A stretch of DNA of 7,854 bases, from positions 1 through 7,854 of the forward strand of contig JAFYQA010000067.1 in the NCBI GenBank assembly GCA_017547315.1, given 5' to 3'. A program made the position numbers and the translations under genes. The notes beneath the pieces are model-generated. The model had not been told where the DNA came from. It ran no database searches and saw only the letters and a program-made list of their open reading frames with translations. Positions 1-5,630 of the stretch are shown piece after piece. This DNA is from Roseburia sp. (GTDB lineage: Bacteria > Bacillota_A > Clostridia > Lachnospirales > Lachnospiraceae). Every line of letters starts with the position of its first letter. The stretch's first letter is position 1.

Positions 1-533
1 AACATTCTGGTATATGCATCATATATAAGCGAATACGAAAATGCCTGCGGTGTCTGTACCATCCAAACACGACTTCGATTCGGCGTTTCTTTGGCATAAC
101 CCGCTTCATCTGCAATTTTAATGGTATCTTTTACCGGCATACCAACTACACAGGCCTTATATTCACTTACTGCTGCAATGGTTCTTTCTATGATAGCCTG
201 TGACACAAATGGTCTAGCTCCATCATGAATCAAAACATAATCTGTCTGTCCAGCTGCTTTCAACCCTTCATAAACAGAATGATATCGCTCTTTGCCACCA
301 GCTACAATAGCACGCACTTTTTGAATTCCATATTTTTCTATAATTTCTTTTTGGCAGTACTCAATTTCGCCTGCACCCACTACAAGAATGATATCTTCGA
401 CCTGACTTTCTTCAAATGCTTTTAAAGAATAGTATAAAACAGGTTTCTCTTTTAAAAGAAGATACTGCTTCTGCACTTTTGAATTCATTCGTTTACCTGC
501 ACCTGCTGCAAGAACAATTGCTGTTGTCTTCAT
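1..533 (-). CDS. ispD: 2-C-methyl-D-erythritol 4-phosphate cytidylyltransferase (IspD), C-terminus cut by window edge
   Basis: IspD transfers CMP from CTP to 2-C-methyl-D-erythritol 4-phosphate, the third step of the MEP isoprenoid pathway, in the cytosol. About 177 residues are visible; the family is usually about 230, so the C-terminal quarter lies beyond position 1. The N-terminus has the nucleotide-binding loop LAAGAGKRM (residues 8-16), with R15 and K22 (in QKQY) at the places of the catalytic Arg and Lys of E. coli IspD. Further family signatures are AGGKERYHSV (78-87), the HDGARP metal/CTP motif with D104, GMPVKDTIK, and TPNRSRVWMVQTPQAF. The ATG at 531-533 has AGGA seven bases upstream, within the end of tsaD. 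Only 9-10 nt separate it from tsaD, so it is probably the last visible gene of the same transcript. The identification is firm; CarS/TarI-type cytidylyltransferases are related but fit these motifs less well. Confidence 0.95.
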   Translation of the reverse strand, partial: MKTTAIVLAAGAGKRMNSKVQKQYLLLKEKPVLYYSLKAFEESQVEDIILVVGAGEIEYCQKEIIEKYGIQKVRAIVAGGKERYHSVYEGLKAAGQTDYVLIHDGARPFVSQAIIERTIAAVSEYKACVVGMPVKDTIKIADEAGYAKETPNRSRVWMVQTPQAFSYSLIYDAYTRM

Positions 534-543
534 AATAAATATC

Positions 544-1569
544 CTATCTTTCGCCAAGTTTTAAATTCGGAACTGCATTCAAATCCAAACCATCTCTTTT
601 TCCAGCCAAATAATCATAGTATCCTGCCACACCAATCATGGCTGCGTTATCTGTACAGTAGATTGGAGATGGGTAATAAAATTCTACACCTTTTTTCTTA
701 CAAGCTTCCTGTAACGCTTCACGCAATGTTTTATTAGAAGCAACACCGCCCGCAATCGCAAACTTATCCATACCAAATTCATCAATTGCACGCATAGCAT
801 TCGCTACAAGTACATCAATTACAGCATTTTGGAAAGATGCTGCAACATCTGCCTGTACAATATCAATGCCTTTCATATTGCAACCGTTGATATAATTAAG
901 TACTGCAGACTTCAAACCACTAAAGCTGAAATCGTATGGACCATCATCAATCTTAGCTCTAGGGAATTCTACTGCATGAGGGTTCCCTTCATGAGATACA
1001 CGCTCAATCTTTGGTCCCCCTGGATAACCTAAACCTATCGCTCTTGCAACTTTATCAAAGGCTTCTCCCGCAGCATCATCTCTTGTCTTACCCAATATCT
1101 CGTATTTACCATAATCGCATACACGCACCAAATGTGTATGACCACCTGATACTACTAAACATAAGAATGGTGGCTCTAATTCTTTATTCTCAATATAATT
1201 GGCACAGATATGTCCTTCAATATGATGTACACCTACTAATGGTTTCTTTTTGGCATATGCAATAGCTTTCGCCTCTGCAACACCCACCAAAAGTGCTCCC
1301 ACTAATCCCGGACCATATGTAACTGCAATCGCATCCATGTCATCTAACGTATAATCCGCTTCCTGCAACGCCTGCTCAATTACCTGATTAATCTTTTCAA
1401 TATGTTTACGTGAAGCGATCTCTGGTACCACACCTCCATATAAGGTGTGCAAATCAATCTGGGAAGAAATGACATTACTACGCACATCTCTTCCATTCAC
1501 GACAACTGCAGCTGCAGTCTCATCGCAGGAACTTTCAATTGCTAACACTTTTATTTCTTTATTCTCCAT
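544..1569 (-). CDS. tsaD: tRNA N6-adenosine threonylcarbamoyltransferase TsaD (Gcp/Kae1 family)
   Basis: TsaD transfers the threonylcarbamoyl group from threonylcarbamoyl-AMP to A37 of tRNAs that read ANN codons, working in a cytosolic complex with TsaB and TsaE. At 341 residues it has full family length. It opens with the ASKHA-fold phosphate loop [11 protein letters not shown] (11-21). The metal ligands are visible as HIEGH (116-120, H116 and H120) and D307 in CTDNAAM. The SGGHT motif is at 141-145 and the [10 protein letters not shown] nucleotide-binding motif lies in the C-terminal third. The ATG at 1567-1569 lies inside the last codons of the upstream gene (11-nt overlap), and GGGAG sits nine bases before it, so translation may be coupled. 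Its partners tsaB and tsaE are upstream in the same operon, separated by rimI and three other genes. Nothing in the protein is degenerate. Confidence 0.97.
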   Translation of the reverse strand: MENKEIKVLAIESSCDETAAAVVVNGRDVRSNVISSQIDLHTLYGGVVPEIASRKHIEKINQVIEQALQEADYTLDDMDAIAVTYGPGLVGALLVGVAEAKAIAYAKKKPLVGVHHIEGHICANYIENKELEPPFLCLVVSGGHTHLVRVCDYGKYEILGKTRDDAAGEAFDKVARAIGLGYPGGPKIERVSHEGNPHAVEFPRAKIDDGPYDFSFSGLKSAVLNYINGCNMKGIDIVQADVAASFQNAVIDVLVANAMRAIDEFGMDKFAIAGGVASNKTLREALQEACKKKGVEFYYPSPIYCTDNAAMIGVAGYYDYLAGKRDGLDLNAVPNLKLGER

Positions 1570-2137
1570 CAGAAGTATCTCCCTCTGTCTTGTAAAATAC
1601 TAATATCTTCCAGTTACCATTCTCATCTTTTCTTACAACATAGGTCTGGAATGTTTTATCTATAGAAGTTTTTTCTTTTAATAAATAAGAAATCTCTACA
1701 TACGCACACTCGCGTCCATCTACAGTACGAAGTTCAATTTCATTACTGCTTGGCAGATTATAACGCATAATTCTTCTCTCTGCTGTTGCAAATTCCAAAA
1801 TCTCTGCTTTTACCCTTTTCAAATAATCATCCTTCGGATTATTAGCAGCCAATTCTTCATCCATTAATAAGATGGTTTGATCTACCAATGCTTCTAATTC
1901 TTTCTCTGTATATTCTTCATTATAAAAGCAAGTAATGATTTCATTATATGTCTTTACGACTTCACGAGGTGTAGACGGATAATTTTTTTTCAGATCTTTT
2001 GTAATCAACTGTTGCACTTTTGTCAATTCTACATTCTCTGAAGATGTATCTCCATTATGATTCATCCAAAATGCAAAACCTCCCACAAGTAACGATACAC
2101 AAACTACAACAATAAGGATAATATGTGTTTTTTTCAT
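1559..2137 (-). CDS. Membrane-anchored protein of unknown function (possibly DUF6715-type)
   Basis: I do not recognise a characterised family. With the start used here it has 192 residues: a short Lys-rich N-terminus, one hydrophobic segment at about residues 6-25 (ending before FWMNHNGD), then a hydrophilic domain that should lie outside the membrane. There is no lipobox cysteine, so it looks like a signal anchor rather than a lipoprotein. The outer domain has a charged helical part ([12 protein letters not shown], then a run of acidic and Leu residues) and a beta-rich end with [16 protein letters not shown], a pattern often seen in NTF2-like or cystatin-like folds. A longer frame begins at TTG 2141-2143, but AAGGAGG at 2144-2150 is six bases from the ATG at 2135-2137, which I chose. 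It sits between rnz and tsaD, overlapping tsaD by 11 nt. From memory, similar proteins occur in Lachnospiraceae under a DUF label; that assignment is uncertain. Confidence 0.85.
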   Translation of the reverse strand: MKKTHIILIVVVCVSLLVGGFAFWMNHNGDTSSENVELTKVQQLITKDLKKNYPSTPREVVKTYNEIITCFYNEEYTEKELEALVDQTILLMDEELAANNPKDDYLKRVKAEILEFATAERRIMRYNLPSSNEIELRTVDGRECAYVEISYLLKEKTSIDKTFQTYVVRKDENGNWKILVFYKTEGDTSDGE

Positions 2138-2143
2138 ATGCAA

Positions 2144-2150
2144 CCTCCTT
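2144..2150 (-). promoter_or_regulatory. Ribosome binding site of the membrane-anchored protein gene
   Basis: On the minus strand this reads AAGGAGG, a near-perfect Shine-Dalgarno sequence, six bases before the ATG at 2135-2137. It directly abuts the in-frame TTG at 2141-2143, which leaves no spacing for that codon, so the ATG is the likely start. Confidence 0.85.
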
Positions 2151-2162
2151 CGTTTTTACCCT

Positions 2163-3080
2163 CTATTCATTCTCATCAAACATAAGCTCTACCGTTTTAC
2201 CATCTTTGCCCAAATAAGCCGATTCAAAAATCGTTCTAACTTCCGGCATATATTCCTCTGGGCGCACGAGTGATGGTGAAAAATGAGTGAGCCACATCTC
2301 CTTTACATCAGCACGCTTCGCCATATCAGCCGCTTCATAAAACGTCATATGTTTATACTGTTTCGCTTTTGCCAGTTTATCTTTTTCTGCATACATTCCT
2401 TCACAAATAAACAAATCCGATCCTGCCGCCGACTTTACAATCAACTCTGTTGGTCTGCTATCCGTGCAGTAGGTTACTTTTATTCCTTTTCTGGCAGCAC
2501 CCAATACCATATCTGGAGTATAAACTGTGCCATCTTCCGTTGTTATCGTCTCACCTTTTTGCAAACGGCTCCACATACGTTGTGGAATCTCGTTTGCTTT
2601 CGCACGCTCTACATCAAATTTGCCAGCTCTCTTAATCTCAACACTATATCCATAACAGGTAATATTATGATTCACTTTGAATGCATGGATATGGTAACCA
2701 TTTATCTCTATATCAGCTTCCGGCTCTGTAATCTCTATAAATTTCATTTCAAAAGGAAGTTCCGGTGCAATAGTACGCAAAGCATTCACCACTCGCTCTA
2801 AACCTTTTGGTCCAATCATAATAAGTGGCTCTGTTCGCTCTGCATTCCCCATAGTCAGCAATAATCCTGGTAACCCACTGATATGGTCTGCATGATAATG
2901 GGTAAAACAAATCACATCTATCGGTTTAAAGCTCCAACCACTTTCCTTCATCGCAATCTGAGTACCTTCACCACAATCAATTAACAGACTGCTTCCGTTG
3001 TATCTCATCAACGCTGCCGTCAGCCAGCGTCTTGGGAGCGGCATCATTCCGCCCGTTCCTAACAGACATACGTCTAACAT
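2163..3080 (-). CDS. rnz: Ribonuclease Z (tRNA 3' endonuclease, metallo-beta-lactamase fold)
   Basis: RNase Z cuts the 3' trailer from precursor tRNAs. The 305-residue length matches the short bacterial form (about 300-310). All expected zinc ligands can be seen: H61, H63, D65 and H66 in THYHADH, H138 in VNHN, D207 in TYCTDS, and H266 in WLTHFS; the KHMT motif with H244 is also present. Two substrate-recognition elements differ from the textbook form: the N-terminal loop reads PLPRRW (14-19) where B. subtilis has the PxKxRN pattern, and the exosite arm reads IPQRMW (165-170) where a Gly-Pro motif is usual. From memory, Lachnospiraceae homologues share these changes. The ATG at 3078-3080 is preceded by AGGAG at about 12 bases. 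The gap to the next gene is 25 nt. The fold and family are firm; exact cleavage behaviour (before or after CCA) is not shown by the sequence. Confidence 0.92.
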   Translation of the reverse strand: MLDVCLLGTGGMMPLPRRWLTAALMRYNGSSLLIDCGEGTQIAMKESGWSFKPIDVICFTHYHADHISGLPGLLLTMGNAERTEPLIMIGPKGLERVVNALRTIAPELPFEMKFIEITEPEADIEINGYHIHAFKVNHNITCYGYSVEIKRAGKFDVERAKANEIPQRMWSRLQKGETITTEDGTVYTPDMVLGAARKGIKVTYCTDSRPTELIVKSAAGSDLFICEGMYAEKDKLAKAKQYKHMTFYEAADMAKRADVKEMWLTHFSPSLVRPEEYMPEVRTIFESAYLGKDGKTVELMFDENE

Positions 3081-3101
3081 ATATTCTTATTTCTCCTACT
3101 T

Positions 3102-3323
3102 TTACAATAATTCTGTATTCTCTTCCTCTTCCGGTGGAATCCGAAAACCTTTTATCATTTCATCATAGCATTCTTCACAGATATTAATTTTTTGGTTCAT
3201 ACCATCTTTGTTAGAAAAATATCCCCAATTTTTTTCTATCTTTAGATAATCAGCTTTCTCTACACATTCCTCCATACAGATTGGTCTGCCACATTTGTTA
3301 CAATATATCATTTTTCCTTGCAT
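3102..3323 (-). CDS. Small Cys-rich, probably zinc-binding protein of unknown function
   Basis: This 73-residue protein has two CxxC knuckles, C8-NK-C11 and C49-EE-C52, plus C16 and C20. That layout suggests a treble-clef or zinc-ribbon fold holding one zinc ion, with a loop containing WGYFSNKDG (33-41) between the knuckles and an acidic tail (PPEEEENTELL). I remember similar short proteins in Clostridia with a conserved WGYFS-KDG core and a CE-CYD motif, all without known function. The ATG at 3321-3323 has AAAGGG nine bases upstream; a second ATG at 3309-3311 (giving MIYCNKCG) has AAGGA only three bases before it and is the alternative. It lies 35 nt after rimI and 21 nt before rnz, so it is cotranscribed with tRNA-processing genes. 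A role in binding RNA or a partner protein is only an inference. Confidence 0.82.
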   Translation of the reverse strand: MQGKMIYCNKCGRPICMEECVEKADYLKIEKNWGYFSNKDGMNQKINICEECYDEMIKGFRIPPEEEENTELL

Positions 3324-3358
3324 CTTCTGTGACCCTTTCTAATTCAGAGTAAGTTATA

Positions 3359-3796
3359 TTACTTTTCATATAACATGATGTATGCATCTTCCTTTGGGAA
3401 ATCATAAAATCCTTTTCTAATGCCGCAATTGGCAAACCCACATTTCTCATATAAATGAATGGCCGATGCATTAGATACACGTACCTCTAACACCACACGC
3501 TCAATCCCTTGTTCTTTTGCAGCATCCAACGCAGCCTGCATCAGCTTCCAACCAATTCCTGCATTTCTTTTTTCTGGAGATACTCCTACATTCGTAATTT
3601 CTCCTTCATCCAATGCCTGATACATGCCAATATAGCCACAGATTTCTCCATCATCTTCCGCTACAAAAAAAATATTCTGTTCCATAGCAAGTGCATCCAA
3701 AAATCCCTGTTCACTCCAAGGCTGTGAAAATATCTCTTTTTCCAATTGCGCGGTTTTCACGCAATCTGCATTTGTCATTCTCCTGACCGCAAGCAT
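3359..3796 (-). CDS. rimI: Ribosomal protein S18-alanine N-acetyltransferase RimI (GNAT family)
   Basis: RimI acetylates the N-terminal alanine of ribosomal protein S18 using acetyl-CoA, in the cytosol. The 145 residues form one GNAT domain of normal RimI length. The acetyl-CoA pyrophosphate loop is RNAGIG (77-82), following the strand ITNVGVSPEKR. LEVRVSNASAIHLYEKCGF (103-121) carries E104 and Y116, which match the catalytic Glu and Tyr described for RimI. The N-terminal FSQPWS motif (23-28) is also typical. The ATG at 3794-3796 lies three bases after the tsaB stop, and its likely ribosome site GAGGG is inside the end of tsaB, seven bases before the ATG. The tsaE-tsaB-rimI order is the common Firmicute arrangement, which supports RimI over other acetyltransferases. 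GNAT substrate calls from sequence are never certain, and some bacterial RimI proteins act on several targets. Confidence 0.93.
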   Translation of the reverse strand: MLAVRRMTNADCVKTAQLEKEIFSQPWSEQGFLDALAMEQNIFFVAEDDGEICGYIGMYQALDEGEITNVGVSPEKRNAGIGWKLMQAALDAAKEQGIERVVLEVRVSNASAIHLYEKCGFANCGIRKGFYDFPKEDAYIMLYEK

Positions 3797-3799
3797 CCT

Positions 3800-4501
3800 C
3801 TAACCCTCACGTTCTTTCAATTCGCGTTCCGCCTGAGACAAACGCAAATAATCCGGTCTGTGTTCTGCTGCACTTTCTACCATGCCCTTTTTTAACATTT
3901 CCATTCCTAAAACTGCCACCGCTCCGGCACGCTGCTTGTTCATATGAGCCGGTGCAAAAATATATGGCACCTTACAGTTTTCTTCTATAAAAGAAGTAAA
4001 TACTGGCACTCCATCTCCTAAAAATACAACCGGGCGATTCTGCTCATTTACTTTTTCAATGATTTCCTCTATTCCAACTGCACACTGTTCCACTAACACC
4101 TGCATATCATTTCCATCGAAAGAATATAACCCCGTATACGCCTGATTCCTTCTGGCATCCATCAACGGACACACCATATCTCTATGTCCTACCAGATTAT
4201 ATGCCAAGGCATCTACGGTCGACACATGAATCAATGGTTTCTTCAATGCAAGTCCCAATCCTTTTGCGGTAGCGGAACCGATACGAAGTCCTGTAAAAGA
4301 ACCTGGTCCACCTGCCACTGCAATCGCATCAATCGTTTCTAAATCTAATTCTATCATTTTTGCCACTTCATCTAACATTGGCAGCAACGTCTGAGAATGT
4401 GTTTTCTTATAATTAATCGTATATTCGCCTCGTAACTCTGCGTCCTCTACAACCGCAACACTCGCAACCAGACCCGAACTATCTAATCCTAATATTTTCA
4501 T
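3800..4501 (-). CDS. tsaB: tRNA threonylcarbamoyladenosine biosynthesis protein TsaB
   Basis: TsaB is the catalytically inactive TsaD paralogue that pairs with TsaD and, with TsaE, forms the t6A-making complex. The 233 residues include the ASKHA-fold start MKILGLDSSG, the THSQTLLP motif (34-41), and the signature GGPGSFTGLRIG (64-75), which separates TsaB from TsaD. It has no HxEGH metal motif, as expected for TsaB. The C-terminal part (from about residue 110, PLMDARRNQAYTGLY) follows the family pattern through to RPDYLRLSQAE. The ATG at 4499-4501 has AAGGA nine bases upstream. It follows tsaE by 42 nt, the longest gap in the operon, and precedes rimI by 3 nt. A short inverted repeat lies in the upstream gap. 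Confidence 0.96.
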   Translation of the reverse strand: MKILGLDSSGLVASVAVVEDAELRGEYTINYKKTHSQTLLPMLDEVAKMIELDLETIDAIAVAGGPGSFTGLRIGSATAKGLGLALKKPLIHVSTVDALAYNLVGHRDMVCPLMDARRNQAYTGLYSFDGNDMQVLVEQCAVGIEEIIEKVNEQNRPVVFLGDGVPVFTSFIEENCKVPYIFAPAHMNKQRAGAVAVLGMEMLKKGMVESAAEHRPDYLRLSQAERELKEREG

Positions 4502-4515
4502 CTTTTTTATTCCTT

Positions 4516-4542
4516 ATAACTATTCTACCCGTTTATAGTTAT
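4516..4542 (-). repeat. Short AT-rich inverted repeat in the tsaE-tsaB gap
   Basis: ATAACTAT (4516-4523 on the plus strand) and ATAGTTAT (4535-4542) are perfect inverted copies of eight bases separated by 11 bases. In the minus-strand transcript the hairpin would begin one base after the tsaE stop codon and end right at the AAGGA ribosome site of tsaB (4511-4515). The stem has one G-C pair per arm, so it is weak, and no U-run follows; it is not a convincing terminator. It might affect tsaB translation or be chance in AT-rich DNA. Confidence 0.4.
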
Positions 4543-4543
4543 T

Positions 4544-4978
4544 TTACCTCTCCAGTATGGTTATTTTTCGATAATCAAAACCTTTTTCTAAATCTTTCTC
4601 AATGGTAATATCCCATCTACGTTCCGGCAAAATCTCCTCTATCAGATTCGCCCACTCAATCATGCAGATGCCCTCACCATAAAAATAGTCTTCGTATCCA
4701 ATTTCATCCATCTCCTCGATATCACCAATACGATAAACATCAAAATGATAAAATGGCATACGCCCTTCTTCATAAACTTGTACAATCGTAAATGTCGGAC
4801 TGCAAATCGGTTCCTCTATCTCCAAACCTTCCGCAATACCCTGGGTAAAAACCGTTTTTCCAACACCCAAATCGCCTACCAGCGTATATACTGATCCCGG
4901 TTCTGCTTCTGTTCCTATTTTTCGTCCTAATTCTCTGGTTTCTTCCGGAGAAAATGTTTCATATATTATTTCCTTCAT
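4544..4978 (-). CDS. tsaE: tRNA threonylcarbamoyladenosine biosynthesis ATPase TsaE
   Basis: TsaE is the P-loop ATPase that binds the TsaB-TsaD pair and supports turnover of the t6A reaction. At 144 residues it is of normal length. The Walker A motif is GDLGVGKT (35-42). The switch-like SPTFTIVQVYE (60-70), the HFDVYR motif with D80 (78-83), and the IEWA motif with E108 and W109 all match the family. The ATG at 4976-4978 is preceded only by a loosely placed AAAGG about 14 bases away, so initiation may depend partly on ribosomes finishing the upstream gene, whose stop is 21 nt away. No other start codon in this frame lies between that stop and the ATG. It is the second gene of the operon and precedes tsaB by 42 nt. 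Confidence 0.96.
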   Translation of the reverse strand: MKEIIYETFSPEETRELGRKIGTEAEPGSVYTLVGDLGVGKTVFTQGIAEGLEIEEPICSPTFTIVQVYEEGRMPFYHFDVYRIGDIEEMDEIGYEDYFYGEGICMIEWANLIEEILPERRWDITIEKDLEKGFDYRKITILER

Positions 4979-4999
4979 ATAATTATGATATGCCTTTCT

Positions 5000-5524
5000 C
5001 TACACGTCTTTAATCGTTACTTTCATTCTGCAACGGAATTTCGGCAATTTACTTGTCGCAACTTTCGCTAATGTAACATAATGTTCTCCAAGCTGTTTGC
5101 GAGGGATCACATATGCATTAATACGTCCGCTATATACAAGTACTAAATGCTTTGTTGCAACCATCTTATAAATCTGCTTCCATGCTAATACACCACTTGC
5201 TTCTCCTTGTGTAACAGTAAACCCATCTTCATCTACATGATAATGAAGTGTATCACTTAAAACAGGGGATGCTTTAATCGTTCTGCCTGCTCGAAGCCAA
5301 AGCGTAATCGGCATGTAAACCAGCATAAATACGCCTGCACCTATATACAATAAAATGTTTGGCAATGCTTCTTTTCCATAATTAAATGCTGCATAACCAC
5401 CTAGTCCAAATAATGCAATTGAAAAAATAATAGAAAACCATCCGCTAAAACTGGTATATGTCTGGTACATATTAAAACGGAACATGTCTTTTGCTTTTAA
5501 TTTAATATCAAATTCTAATGGCAT
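5000..5524 (-). CDS. YcxB-like two-pass membrane protein
   Basis: This 174-residue protein (with the chosen start) has a short N-terminal cytosolic part, two hydrophobic segments at about residues 29-47 and 54-76, then a soluble domain of about 95 residues. That domain contains LHYHVDEDGFTV (93-104), the WKQI turn with W115, a strand run KHLVLVYSG, and AYVIPRKQL (137-145), which match what I remember of the YcxB-like C-terminal domain family; the function of that family is unknown. A frame starting at GTG 5537-5539 is five codons longer, but GGAGG at 5533-5537 lies eight bases before the ATG at 5522-5524 and overlaps that GTG, so the ATG is preferred. It is the first gene after the operon promoter and sits 21 nt before tsaE. 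Nothing in the protein ties it directly to tRNA modification. Confidence 0.85.
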   Translation of the reverse strand: MPLEFDIKLKAKDMFRFNMYQTYTSFSGWFSIIFSIALFGLGGYAAFNYGKEALPNILLYIGAGVFMLVYMPITLWLRAGRTIKASPVLSDTLHYHVDEDGFTVTQGEASGVLAWKQIYKMVATKHLVLVYSGRINAYVIPRKQLGEHYVTLAKVATSKLPKFRCRMKVTIKDV

Positions 5525-5532
5525 CGCATAAT

Positions 5533-5537
5533 CCTCC
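5533..5537 (-). promoter_or_regulatory. Ribosome binding site of the YcxB-like gene
   Basis: The minus strand reads GGAGG, eight bases before the ATG at 5522-5524. It overlaps the upstream in-frame GTG (5537-5539), which therefore cannot use it; this sets the start of the YcxB-like gene. Confidence 0.8.
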
Positions 5538-5548
5538 ACTTTCTACTA

Positions 5549-5577
5549 TGTATAAAAGTATATCATTTTTTTCACAA
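5549..5577 (-). promoter_or_regulatory. Predicted sigma-A-type promoter of the nine-gene operon
   Basis: On the minus strand a -35 TTGTGA (5572-5577) and a -10 TATACA (5549-5554) are separated by 17 bases, the ideal spacing. Transcription would begin near 5542, giving a leader of about 18 nt that just includes the GGAGG site. I see no other promoter-like pair in the short gaps of the operon, although internal promoters inside genes cannot be excluded. The -35 overlaps that of the divergent promoter. Confidence 0.65.
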
Positions 5578-5598
5578 AAAGAAAAGATATGGTATAAT
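5571..5598 (+). promoter_or_regulatory. Predicted sigma-A-type promoter of the M42 aminopeptidase gene
   Basis: A -35 TTCACA (5571-5576) and a perfect -10 TATAAT (5593-5598) are 16 bases apart. The bases TGG just before the -10 (5590-5592) form an extended -10 element, which usually strengthens a promoter. The expected start point is near 5605, about 26 nt before the ATG at 5631. Confidence 0.75.
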
Positions 5599-5618
5599 TA
5601 AGTTTAGTTATGAATCAC

Positions 5619-5624
5619 GGGAGG
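5619..5624 (+). promoter_or_regulatory. Ribosome binding site of the M42 aminopeptidase gene
   Basis: GGGAGG lies six bases before the ATG at 5631. An in-frame ATG at 5610 would place this site inside the coding region and lies within about five bases of the predicted transcription start, so 5631 is the better start. Confidence 0.85.
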
Positions 5625-5630
5625 TATTAT

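Noticed and set aside
2283..2801. A 172-codon open frame on the plus strand opposite rnz
   Set aside because: It lies wholly inside a well-supported RNase Z gene, has no ribosome site, and its translation is rich in Cys, His, Phe and Ile as expected from an antisense reading of AT-rich coding DNA.
3298..3480. A 60-codon minus-strand frame bridging rimI and the Cys-rich gene
   Set aside because: It overlaps the conserved C-terminus of RimI in another frame and has no ribosome site or recognisable motif.
4976..5002. The YcxB-like stop codon (TAG) is in the same frame as the tsaE start, suggesting a readthrough fusion
   Set aside because: A one-in-three chance event; tsaE has its own ATG and family-normal N-terminus, and no readthrough signal is visible.
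5539..5554. TATACT at 5557-5562 (minus strand) as an alternative -10 for the operon promoter
   Set aside because: The best -35 (TTGTGA) would be only nine bases away, and the sequence 17 bases upstream is a poor -35; TATACA at 5549-5554 fits better.
5572..5577. TTGTGA as a CRP/FNR half-site
   Set aside because: No matching inverted half-site was found at the proper distance; it is better explained as a -35 element.
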